NCBI GenBank assembly: GCA_001917435.1
Contig: MNEA01000019.1
Span: forward strand, 1 to 33,395
DNA from: Acidobacteria bacterium 13_2_20CM_2_57_6
Lineage (GTDB): Bacteria > Acidobacteriota > Terriglobia > Acidiferrales > UBA7541
Direction of reading: 5' to 3'
Length of the DNA stretch: 33,395 nucleotides
Positions 15,929 to 23,429 of this stretch are shown here, one piece after another. Every line of letters starts with the position of its first letter. The stretch's first letter is position 1. The notes beneath the pieces were generated by a model. That model made no database searches. It saw only the letters and a list, made by a program, of their open reading frames with translations, and was not told the origin of the DNA. Position numbers and translations under genes: made by a program.

Positions 15929-17113
15929 TCAGCTGCCTTTCGTGGGGGCAGAGGCCAGCTTAACCTTGACAGTCGCGCCGTCGCGGACCTTTTGCAGGCC
16001 TTCGACAATCACGGATTCGCCGGGCTTAACTCCGCTCTCGACGATCCACATTGCATCCACGCGCTCGCCGACTTTGATCGGTCGAATATTCACCTTATTG
16101 TCGTTGCCTACTACAGCCACTTGATAGCTCCCTTGGAGTTCCGTGACCGCCCTTTGAGGCACGAGAAGAGCTCCGCTTCGAACATCACCGGCCGCCCGCA
16201 CTCTGCCAAACTGACCGGGCCGGAGAATATTCTTGGGATTGGGAAAAGCGCAAACCACGCGGATGCTGCCGGTAGTCACGTCGATTTGGCGGTCGGTGAG
16301 CAAAAGCGTTCCTTTGTGAGGATAGACAGACCCGTCGGCCAGGATTAGGTCGAAGGGAGGCGCATCGGACGGCACTTCTTGTTGGTTATGAGAATTAATT
16401 CTCTCCGCAAAGTGCATGTATTCCTGCTCGCTGATCGGGAAGTACGCTTTAATGGGATTCACCTGCGAGACCGATGTGAGCACTGCTGTTGGACTGACAA
16501 GATTTCCGATTTGCACCTGAGCGATTCCCGCGATCCCATCGACCAGGGATGTAACATTGGTGAAGCCGAGGTTGAGGTCCGCCTGTTCTACTTGAGCCTC
16601 GGCAGCCTTTACTGCCGCTTTCGCGGCGAGGTTTGCCTGGACGTCGTTGTCCAATTGGCTCTGAGCAATGGCGCGCTCCTTGGCCAGCGGAGTATCGCGG
16701 TCGACATCGAGCTGAGTCTTGCCCAGGTTGGCCTGAGCTTGCGCGAGTTGCGCTTTGGCTTGGTCGAGCAGGGCTTGAAAGGGCCGCGGGTCGATCTGGA
16801 AAAGCATCTGACCCTTGCGTACAAAAGAACCTTCCTTGTAGGCCTGGCGGATGATGTATCCAGTCACTTGGGGTTGAATCTGAGCGTTGACATAGCCATC
16901 GAGCGTAGCAACCCACACGCCGTAGATAGGGACATCTTTTTGCACCACCGTGGCAACTTCCACCTCGGCAGGTGAGGGAGGAGCAGCAGCGTTTGGGTTT
17001 CGACAACCAGTGAATAGCAACGAAGCCGCCGGGAGCAGAGCCACAATGGGCCAGATCTCTCCAAAAAGAGAGCGTGATTTCTTATTGCCCAGAGTTCGAA
17101 TCGTGATTTGCAT
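15929..17113 (-). CDS. RND efflux periplasmic adaptor (membrane fusion protein)
   Basis: AcrA/MexA-type periplasmic lipoprotein that bridges pump and outer-membrane channel; 394 aa. Seen: a basic N-terminus, hydrophobic segment and lipobox LLFTGC (about 36-41), a P/A-rich linker, the lipoyl half with VNAQIQPQVTGYI and GSFVRKGQMLFQIDPRPF, an alpha-hairpin (about 115-175), and beta-barrel/membrane-proximal parts with FPNPKNILRPGQFGRVRA and LLVPQRAVTELQG. First gene of the efflux operon. The 171 bp upstream show no regulator gene, whereas TetR- or MarR-type regulators often sit beside such operons. Family is secure. Confidence 0.95.
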   Translation of the reverse strand: MQITIRTLGNKKSRSLFGEIWPIVALLPAASLLFTGCRNPNAAAPPSPAEVEVATVVQKDVPIYGVWVATLDGYVNAQIQPQVTGYIIRQAYKEGSFVRKGQMLFQIDPRPFQALLDQAKAQLAQAQANLGKTQLDVDRDTPLAKERAIAQSQLDNDVQANLAAKAAVKAAEAQVEQADLNLGFTNVTSLVDGIAGIAQVQIGNLVSPTAVLTSVSQVNPIKAYFPISEQEYMHFAERINSHNQQEVPSDAPPFDLILADGSVYPHKGTLLLTDRQIDVTTGSIRVVCAFPNPKNILRPGQFGRVRAAGDVRSGALLVPQRAVTELQGSYQVAVVGNDNKVNIRPIKVGERVDAMWIVESGVKPGESVIVEGLQKVRDGATVKVKLASAPTKGS

Positions 17114-17284
17114 AGCTGAAATTCCTTGTCTGAACCTTGCCGGTCTTTCCTTACTTGCAGACTCACAACTGAAGGGTATGGCGCATATGATGCTCCAAAT
17201 CCTCCCTGAGGTACACGCCTGCTCAACGATCCCGCCGGCAGCTTAGTAATCCGATCGAGTCGGCACTGAATCAGACTAAACAGA

Positions 17285-18082
17285 TCACGCAGTGGCAAAA
17301 AGAGTTCGGGCTGCTCGAGCAATCCCCTTCAGAACTCGGAGGCGATCCTCCTGTGAGCCCGTATCGAACTGCGCTCCCGTATGGTCCGCGGCATTGCTGA
17401 CCATGGCAACCGAGGCTACGGAAGCTTGCCTGGCGACGCCAAAGGCAAAAAGCGATGCGGCCTGCATCTCGACCGCGAGTGCACCCTCCCGGGCCCATTT
17501 ATTGAGTTGTGCTTTCGTTTCGCGGTAAGGGGCATCCGTCGTCCACACCTTACCAGAGCGGACGGCCCATCCGGTGGCGATCAACTCCCGCTCGAGAAGC
17601 GGGACCACAGGCGACTTGCATGCGACCTCATTGTCTGGCGGCAGGTAGTGATAAGAAGTTCCCTCGTCACGAATCGCGCTGGTTGCCACCACGAGACACG
17701 GGAGCGGTAAATCGGGAGACACGCGGCCGGCGGAGGTCAGCCCGATGATGAGTTTGGCCCCCACAGCATGGAGCTGCTCGGCAATCAGTACCGCGTAAGC
17801 TCCTCCGATGGTTCGCGCAATGATTCCACAGGTAACATCTTCGAGGTCCATCGTGAACATCGAGGTGTGAAAACACGCCCAGGGCGCGAAAGGCTTGGCT
17901 ACGCCATCTCGAACCAGCCAGTCGGTGATATCTCCATCGAACTCCAGGATGCACACGGGCGGAACGATTCCCGCCGGTATCTGCCGGCTTCGTCGGACAT
18001 CGTCGATCAAGTTCTCGGGCGTGAATGCGGACGGTTGATCCAGCGCATGGTAGAGGATTGGAGGGATCGAACCTTCCGTCAT
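17285..18082 (-). CDS. Nucleoside phosphorylase-family protein
   Basis: A 265-residue soluble protein of the PNP/UDP phosphorylase superfamily, which reversibly phosphorolyses nucleosides to base and (deoxy)ribose-1-phosphate. Seen: TCGIIARTIGGAYAVLIAEQL (about 85-105), the conserved core LIIGLTSAGRVSPDLPLPCLVVATSAIRDEGTSYHY (about 112-147), and the substrate-binding segment ALAVEMQAASLFAFG (about 208-222, the EMEAA-type motif with Q replacing E). A phosphate-binding RxGxxG at the N-terminus is not obvious, so substrate class and even phosphorolysis are uncertain. It stands alone between the efflux operon and a secreted protein gene on the same strand. Confidence 0.8.
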   Translation of the reverse strand: MTEGSIPPILYHALDQPSAFTPENLIDDVRRSRQIPAGIVPPVCILEFDGDITDWLVRDGVAKPFAPWACFHTSMFTMDLEDVTCGIIARTIGGAYAVLIAEQLHAVGAKLIIGLTSAGRVSPDLPLPCLVVATSAIRDEGTSYHYLPPDNEVACKSPVVPLLERELIATGWAVRSGKVWTTDAPYRETKAQLNKWAREGALAVEMQAASLFAFGVARQASVASVAMVSNAADHTGAQFDTGSQEDRLRVLKGIARAARTLFATA

Positions 18083-18184
18083 GCCATGGATCCAACAGAT
18101 CGCCGCGTTCGAGTACAGATAATCTCTATTCCAAGTTGAAGCAGTGTAGACGACATCGATTGACGGACCGAGTCCGGGAGTTTC

Positions 18185-18925
18185 CTATTGGGCGTCCGTC
18201 CACTTGTCCGACCCCGCCAGCTTGAAGGCCACATTGGAAAAGAAAATTCGGGCCGCCTTGCCGTCCGCTACGCCGCGATGGTCGGTTGAGACAAGCAAAG
18301 GGCCAGCTTTCTTGTAGCCCGCCCAAGTTGTGGAGAGGAGACTCGGCTTCTTCGGTCCACCGCGATGATAGGTGAATTCCTTAACTCGCCCATCCGACCC
18401 GAGGAAAAGATCCCACGTATCTCCCGGCGTGTAGCCGCCAACCTCCGGAGGATATTTCACCGACACCAGCTTCGCCGAACCCTTTCCCAGCGGCAATTTC
18501 TGCATGTCCTTGACTGTCACAATGGCGCTGGTGTCCCAGTAAGCATGGAACGGGAAAATAAACCAATAATTGTCGTTGACGAACGCCGGCTCAACTTCGT
18601 CTTTCACGTTGGCAGGCGCGCTGCTGATCTGGGACCGGACATAGCTAACCTTCACCGGCTTGCCGTCCTTATCTTTACTCTCGTACGTGACTTGGCCGGT
18701 CTTGGGCTCCCAAGTCCAGGTACGCGAGAGATTCACCTTCAAATCGGGGAGCTCTAGGTTGAACGTATAGCGGATCGCATCCAGTTGCCCAAACGAGTCA
18801 AGGCCATAGGTTTTGGCAAGCTGTTCGACAATAGGGGGACGCGTCTGTGCCCGCGAAGTGACCGCAAGGAGCAGCACCCCAAAAAATAGCCAACACATCG
18901 TCATGGAACGGCGCAATTTTGTCAT
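18185..18925 (-). CDS. Secreted protein of unknown function
   Basis: A 246-residue protein with a clear Sec signal (helix CWLFFGVLLLAVTSRAQ, about 11-27) and a strong Shine-Dalgarno (GAGGAGG) 6 nt before the ATG. The mature part is predicted beta-rich: IRYTFNLELPDLKVNLSRTWTWEPKTGQVTYES, WFIFPFHAYWD, GGYTPGDTWDLFLGSDGRVKEFTYHRGG and AGYKKAGPLLVSTDHRG. The pattern resembles bacterial outer-membrane or periplasmic proteins of lipoprotein-carrier-like fold (some DUF families related to DUF6503), but I do not recognise a function. Same strand as its neighbours, with about 90-100 bp on either side, so it is probably separately transcribed. Confidence 0.8.
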   Translation of the reverse strand: MTKLRRSMTMCWLFFGVLLLAVTSRAQTRPPIVEQLAKTYGLDSFGQLDAIRYTFNLELPDLKVNLSRTWTWEPKTGQVTYESKDKDGKPVKVSYVRSQISSAPANVKDEVEPAFVNDNYWFIFPFHAYWDTSAIVTVKDMQKLPLGKGSAKLVSVKYPPEVGGYTPGDTWDLFLGSDGRVKEFTYHRGGPKKPSLLSTTWAGYKKAGPLLVSTDHRGVADGKAARIFFSNVAFKLAGSDKWTDAQ

Positions 18926-19016
18926 GGAGGTCCTCCTCAGTGAAGTGAAGCGAACGTGATGTTGGATGCGCGCAAACGCTACTGGATACCCAAAATCGTA
19001 TGTGGAGCGGTTGCCT

Positions 19017-20360
19017 TCACTCTACCCGGTCGGCTGAGCATTGTAGCGCAGCCGATCGTGTGATCCTACGCAAAGCGATAATGGCGGCAGCTACTGCCAC
19101 GGATCCATATTCCATCACCATAATCCAAGTAGGAACCAACCACGGCCGTCCAACTGTGCGCAGATGCCAGACATAGTAAGTGGGAATAATGCTCAATGTC
19201 CAGATTATGATCGGCACCGTGGAGGTCGACCTTATGAACGGCAGCAGCCACAGCAGGTACCATGGATATACAACCGGAGCACAGAAAAGCGATGCTGCCA
19301 TTGGCCAAGCAAACGTGTCTGCAGACCCTTCCGCGGACTTTCTTCTCATCCAGATTGCGGTAAGAAATCCGACGAGCACTGCCAACCCAGCCACAACCTG
19401 CGGAGCCGTCATTCGCTCGAGCATTGCAAAAACGGGATCATTAAAGCGGAACCTCTGGACGTAGGTGCCGAGCGAGCCGATCGGAATCCGGCCGTGGTTG
19501 AAAAATGGCACGTATAGAAGTCCGAGGACCATTGCAGCAAGCGCAGCGTCGCGCATCCGAACCCGCTTCCAGTAGAGTGGCAACAGTACGATCGGGAGAA
19601 ATTTCACCGCAACGGCAAGCCCAAATGAGATGGCTGCAACCGCACGCCAGCGGCGCACCAGCGCGGCGACGGATACCAACAGGAGCAGCACGCCAACAAT
19701 GTCGATGTGACCACTGCCCGCCACGTCCGTTGCCAGCAGCGGGTTCCAAGCATAAGTCAGAACCCAGTGCTCTCCCTGCCGCGTACAACGCAAGACGTCG
19801 AGCAACACAAGCACAATCGCCAAATCGCAAAGTACGAATGCTACTTTCAGCGCGAATATAGACTCGTGAATTGCGGTTACCACGCGGAAGAATAGCTGCG
19901 CCCCCGCTGGGTACGGGCTCGGCACCTCTGGATTATTGAGCGTACGGGTCTCGGATGTGTGCAAGCCGGCAAGTGCAGGGTCGCTCGGGACCACGACATA
20001 GGGGTCATAGCCGAACCGCTGCACGCGGCCGTCCCAGACATATCGATGAATGTCGTCGTCTAAACCTGGTGGCATTCGCAGGAATTGAATTTGCCACAGA
20101 GCAGACAGTGCGAGGCCGAAGATAATGACGCGCCTCGGAAATTCTGGCGTGGAGAAGAGCTCGCGGATGGCCAGGAGGTACGCGACGCTAGCGAGAGCCA
20201 GAGGAATGAAAAATGACGGTTCACCTATGCGGCTGAAGTTGCGCGAGCAGATCGTCAGCGCCACAAGCAATATGGCGCCGAGTCCGTACAGCCTGTGCGA
20301 GGGTGTGAGTTTCACAGGCCTCCCGTTCAATGACGAAGTTGCGCGACTGCTTGCTGCCAT
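19017..20360 (-). CDS. Polytopic GT-C glycosyltransferase, polyprenol-phosphate-mannose-dependent type
   Basis: A 447-residue membrane protein with about 11-12 hydrophobic helices. The first periplasmic loop holds an acidic GT-C signature, PPGLDDDIHRYVWDGRVQRFGYDPY (about 117-141), as in MptA/MptB and GT87-type enzymes that take sugars from polyprenyl-phosphate donors on the outer face of the membrane. Also seen: YPAGAQLFF, a WNPLLATDVAGSGHIDIVG segment (about 208-226) and FGLAVAVKFLPIVLLPLYW (about 249-267). Its start overlaps the end of the DUF2064 gene by 34 nt, placing it in the same transcript. A GT2 that could make its lipid-linked donor is encoded two genes upstream. Acceptor and sugar unknown. 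Confidence 0.85.
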   Translation of the reverse strand: MAASSRATSSLNGRPVKLTPSHRLYGLGAILLVALTICSRNFSRIGEPSFFIPLALASVAYLLAIRELFSTPEFPRRVIIFGLALSALWQIQFLRMPPGLDDDIHRYVWDGRVQRFGYDPYVVVPSDPALAGLHTSETRTLNNPEVPSPYPAGAQLFFRVVTAIHESIFALKVAFVLCDLAIVLVLLDVLRCTRQGEHWVLTYAWNPLLATDVAGSGHIDIVGVLLLLVSVAALVRRWRAVAAISFGLAVAVKFLPIVLLPLYWKRVRMRDAALAAMVLGLLYVPFFNHGRIPIGSLGTYVQRFRFNDPVFAMLERMTAPQVVAGLAVLVGFLTAIWMRRKSAEGSADTFAWPMAASLFCAPVVYPWYLLWLLPFIRSTSTVPIIIWTLSIIPTYYVWHLRTVGRPWLVPTWIMVMEYGSVAVAAAIIALRRITRSAALQCSADRVE

Positions 20361-21058
20361 TCGCCGAACCAGCCCGCAGTCTTTGGGGCCTTCGCAGGAG
20401 CGAGCCGCAATTCCCGAGCCAGCAGAATCAAGTCGTTTGCGACATCGATGTCATAGAAGGGTTCCGTGAAGCCGGTTGAGAGTTCAAGGACCTTCGCGCG
20501 CGTCAGCAATCTGTCGAGCGCACTCCTTGTTCCCATACGATCGCTTTCGAAGAGCGCCGGGTGAGCGGCCTTGGCGCCAACCAGATAGTAACCCCCATCG
20601 TGGGTTGGCCCGATAACCACGTCATGCGTGGTGAGTATTTCGAACGCGCTGTCCAGAACCGCCGGTGCAAGGTGTGGACTGTCGCTATTGAATGCAATGA
20701 CGTGCTGCTGGCCGGTGGCAGTGAACTGTCGAAAAACAGAGGTGAGTCCTGCCGCGAGACCTTCGCCTTTCTGCGCTACGACCCGCACCGTACTACCTAA
20801 AAGTTGCACCAATTCGTCCTGATCCGACTCAGGGCACATCACCGCGACCTCCACGTTCGTCAATGACGTTGCCAGCGCGAGCGTGTCCTCTAAGAGGCAG
20901 CGATATAGCGCTGTCACTGCCGGAGAAGGAAGACTCTCCCTGAGACGGGTCTTGACCATGCCGGGCTTTGGGGCTTTCGCCATGATGACTAACGTGCGGT
21001 TTGGGTGAGAAAAACACGCAGTGTTCTGGCTAGAGGATTCCATGCGAGGTTGGTCCAT
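20327..21058 (-). CDS. DUF2064/TIGR04282-family nucleotidyl- or glycosyltransferase-like protein
   Basis: A 243-residue GT-A-fold protein of the CofC-like family that often sits beside radical SAM genes (TIGR04282). Seen: TLVIMAKAPKPGMVKTRL (about 22-39, the nucleotide-binding start), VIAFNSDSPHLAPAVLDSAF (about 120-139, a DxD-like metal site) and VIGPTHDGGYYLVGAK (about 146-161). The true start may be an internal Met, because the first 20 residues are not conserved-looking. It lies between a GT2 gene (6 bp upstream) and the GT-C gene (34-nt overlap). Transfer of a nucleotide to a phospho-acid or of a sugar are both possible; the family is biochemically thin. Confidence 0.88.
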   Translation of the reverse strand: MDQPRMESSSQNTACFSHPNRTLVIMAKAPKPGMVKTRLRESLPSPAVTALYRCLLEDTLALATSLTNVEVAVMCPESDQDELVQLLGSTVRVVAQKGEGLAAGLTSVFRQFTATGQQHVIAFNSDSPHLAPAVLDSAFEILTTHDVVIGPTHDGGYYLVGAKAAHPALFESDRMGTRSALDRLLTRAKVLELSTGFTEPFYDIDVANDLILLARELRLAPAKAPKTAGWFGEWQQAVAQLRH

Positions 21059-21064
21059 AGGGAC

Positions 21065-21772
21065 TTACGCCGGTCGCGGAGTCCCCGCGCTTCGACGTCG
21101 AAGAGAGTAGCGCACGATCCGGCTCAAGATGAACCACGCTGCTCCTACCGTGCCCTTCAGCGTACCGCTAATCTTGGACTTTCCAATGCGCGGGTAGTAG
21201 CTCACAGGGACTTCCACGATGCGAAATCCAGCGATGGCCGCTTTCAGGATCATTTCCACCGCCCAGCCGTAGGTAGCCTCTTCAAGGGCGAGGGCGCGCA
21301 GCACATCTGTGCGGCCGGCGCGAAACGGACCGAGGTCACTGACCTTGACGCCGTACAAAAGCCTGATTAGGCCGGCGGCGAGGCGATTGCCGAACGATTG
21401 GTGCCACGGTAGCGCACCGGAGTTGCTTTTGTCGCCAAAGCGCGAACCGAGCGTTATGTCAGCGCGCCCCTCGATGATCGGAGCCAAGATAATCGGCAAC
21501 TCCAAAGGGCGGTCGCTGTAGTCTCCGTCGAGGAAAACGACCACATCAGGGTTTTGCGTATTCGCAAGCCCCGTTAAACAAGCGCGCCCGTATCCTCGGC
21601 GAGGCTCCTGGATGATTTGCGCCCCCATCTTTCTGGCGAGATCGGGCGTTCCGTCAGTCGAATTGCTGTCGACAACGATGACCTCCGTGACGAGATTGGA
21701 AGGCAGATCAGCAAGCACACGGCCAATGGCCTGCGCTTCGTTATGGGTGGGAATGATGACCGATACTCGCAC
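21065..21772 (-). CDS. GT2 glycosyltransferase, polyprenyl-phosphate mannose/glucose synthase-like
   Basis: The chosen GTG start (with GAGG 8 nt upstream) gives 235 residues beginning VSVIIPTHNEAQAIG; a longer open frame upstream only shadows the DoxX-like gene. Seen: VIVVDSNSTDGTPD, PRRGYGRACLTGL, the DxD-type metal site VVFLDGDYSDRP, ITLGSRF and DLGPFRAGRTDVL, ending with EVPVSYYPRIGKSKISG. This is the DPM1/DPG-synthase-like layout of a cytoplasmic enzyme that moves a sugar from a nucleotide donor to a polyprenyl phosphate. The product would be the donor for the GT-C protein of the same operon. It begins 13 bp after the DoxX-like gene. No C-terminal membrane helices of the GtrB type are evident. 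Confidence 0.88.
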   Translation of the reverse strand: MRVSVIIPTHNEAQAIGRVLADLPSNLVTEVIVVDSNSTDGTPDLARKMGAQIIQEPRRGYGRACLTGLANTQNPDVVVFLDGDYSDRPLELPIILAPIIEGRADITLGSRFGDKSNSGALPWHQSFGNRLAAGLIRLLYGVKVSDLGPFRAGRTDVLRALALEEATYGWAVEMILKAAIAGFRIVEVPVSYYPRIGKSKISGTLKGTVGAAWFILSRIVRYSLRRRSAGTPRPA

Positions 21773-21785
21773 GCAGATTGCCTCA

Positions 21786-22295
21786 TCACCACCAAGGGGA
21801 TGCAGGGCGCCGCCGTGCCAGCAACGCGTCAACGCCCCAGGCACGACCTGCGCGGCCCACCGCGAGTCCGAGCGCTGCGAGCACCGGAACCAGTAGTTCC
21901 CAAATCCATGACGTGCCCCACTCCGAGACCCAAAGGCTGGCGAGGAAGAGGAATGCCACAAAGGCGGCTGGACGCGTAAGTAGCCCAATGACCAGCAGGA
22001 TTCCCAGCGAGATCTCCGTCGCGGCCTGCATGGGAGCCGCCATGGCCGCATGGCTTGCCATCAATCCCATAACCCACTTCCATGCCGCCGGTGCGTGGCT
22101 CGACTTGATGTAGAAATTGATTACCCCTGCGTAGCCTGACGGAGTGTAGCCGCCCTTCCCCAGATTCTCAAAGAAGACCCACACGAACATCGCACCGATT
22201 GTCATGCGAACCAACGCCAAGCCCTTTGCCGCATTGGGTTGGCCAGCGATCTGCGATGTGTTGTCTCGCGGTTGCGTCGTGGTTGTTGTCATCAT
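21786..22295 (-). CDS. DoxX-family membrane protein
   Basis: A 169-residue protein with four hydrophobic helices. The Thr-rich N-terminus is followed by ALVRMTIGAMFVWVFFENLGKGGYTP (about 27-52), typical of DoxX/DoxD, then AATEISLGILLVIGLLTRPAAFVAFLFLASLWVS and a final helix around ELLVPVLAALGLAVG. DoxD is the small subunit of archaeal thiosulfate:quinone oxidoreductase; most bacterial DoxX proteins are uncharacterised, some linked to redox homeostasis. Two adjacent ATGs (22295 and 22292) follow a GGGAGG; the second has the better spacing. It sits between the radical SAM gene (69 bp) and the GT2 gene (13 bp), so a membrane or electron-transfer role in that pathway is possible but unproven. Confidence 0.82.
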   Translation of the reverse strand: MMTTTTTQPRDNTSQIAGQPNAAKGLALVRMTIGAMFVWVFFENLGKGGYTPSGYAGVINFYIKSSHAPAAWKWVMGLMASHAAMAAPMQAATEISLGILLVIGLLTRPAAFVAFLFLASLWVSEWGTSWIWELLVPVLAALGLAVGRAGRAWGVDALLARRRPASPWW

Positions 22296-22364
22296 GATCC
22301 TCCCGGTCTTCGATCCTAAACTTTCTCAAAGGTTGCAGCCTCATCAGGACATACTCATGCCACC

Positions 22365-23429
22365 TTAATCGCGCGCAATCACGATAGTCGTACATGCGCT
22401 TTCACCTTTGGGGAGCTCGCGAGCCGGAGCCATTCGGATTTCCAGCTTTTGGGCTTCTCCGCGGACAACTGGGCAATAGAAGTCCGGCTGATCCAAAGCA
22501 TTTTGGATGCGGCGCCGTCCCGCACAACCGCCATAGCAAGACTCCAGATAAACGCAGCAGCGGCACGCCTCAGGCGTCTTGCGCGCTTCCACAAAGGACG
22601 GAGTTTCTACAACTCCTGAGCGGAGCGATAACAGGATCGCAAGAGGTCCCCCAGCCCCCGGCCAGTAGACGCAAGGCTGAGTCGTAGCGCGAGGCGTAAC
22701 CCGCACCGTGCTTACTCCGCAACCTCCGACCCTTGGGGGTAAACCCGCCATTGCTCGAACCAACGGCTCGCCTATAGCAATCACGTCGGTTTGCCCAAAT
22801 AGGGCGCGAAAGCCTTGCCAATATTCCTCGTAGCTCAGGGCAAATAGGTCAGAACGCACGGCTTGGTAAACGTTGACGCGCAGAGGCGACTGGTAGCGCT
22901 TGACCACGCGCGCCACTTCGGCAAGGCGGAGATAGTTTGACTTCATCATTACAGCGATGAAGGTGACAGGGATCCCCAATCGGACGCAGCGTGCTGCCTG
23001 ATCATGGATCAGCGCCCAATTGCCGGAACCGCGTTGGGTATCCTGCTCACATTCGGTGGGATAATCCAGGGAGAACTCGACATCGTGAAAGGCTCGAAGC
23101 TCGTCATCTGTGAGCATTGCCGCGCTGTGACCGTTAGAGGTGATGGTGAGCTTCACTGGCCAAGTGCGGAGGTAGGCCAAAATCTCTCTAAACTGCGGGT
23201 GCATTCCGTTCTCACCGGTGCCCAGATTGACAGAACGAACCGGCAGGCTTTCCATCACAGATCGCACTTCCTCGATGCTAAGCCGGTCGGTCCGGGCCGG
23301 ATTGCGGTAGCAGAAAGGGCAAGCTAGGTTGCACTCGTTGGTTAGTCCAAGTCCAAGCGCAAACCCTCCGGCCGCAGCAGGCCGGATCAACACAGAGTGC
23401 GACGCGGACTGAGTGTCGGTCTGCGTCAT
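22365..23429 (-). CDS. Radical SAM/SPASM enzyme
   Basis: A 354-residue enzyme. The radical SAM cluster motif is CNLACPFC (C33, C37, C40), followed by a YRNPARTD start, NLGTGENGMHP and LTITSNG strands of the TIM barrel, and DVEFSLDYPTE. The C-terminal part carries GGCG...QPC and then C-x2-C-x5-C-x3-C...C (CRCCVYLESCYGGC to FYC), the SPASM pattern for auxiliary iron-sulfur clusters. SPASM enzymes modify peptides, proteins or small molecules such as sugars and carbohydrates (BtrN-like). The start ATG overlaps the methyltransferase stop, so the two are translationally coupled. No small precursor-peptide gene is visible nearby, which argues against a RiPP and toward a small-molecule or lipid-linked substrate. 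The substrate is unknown. It is not of the ArsS type. Confidence 0.9.
   Translation of the reverse strand: MTQTDTQSASHSVLIRPAAAGGFALGLGLTNECNLACPFCYRNPARTDRLSIEEVRSVMESLPVRSVNLGTGENGMHPQFREILAYLRTWPVKLTITSNGHSAAMLTDDELRAFHDVEFSLDYPTECEQDTQRGSGNWALIHDQAARCVRLGIPVTFIAVMMKSNYLRLAEVARVVKRYQSPLRVNVYQAVRSDLFALSYEEYWQGFRALFGQTDVIAIGEPLVRAMAGLPPRVGGCGVSTVRVTPRATTQPCVYWPGAGGPLAILLSLRSGVVETPSFVEARKTPEACRCCVYLESCYGGCAGRRRIQNALDQPDFYCPVVRGEAQKLEIRMAPARELPKGESACTTIVIARD

Noticed and set aside
21773..22051. Upstream extension of the GT2 frame
   Set aside because: It overlaps the well-supported DoxX-like gene, and the GT2 fold begins exactly at VSVIIPTHNE after a GTG with a ribosome-binding site.
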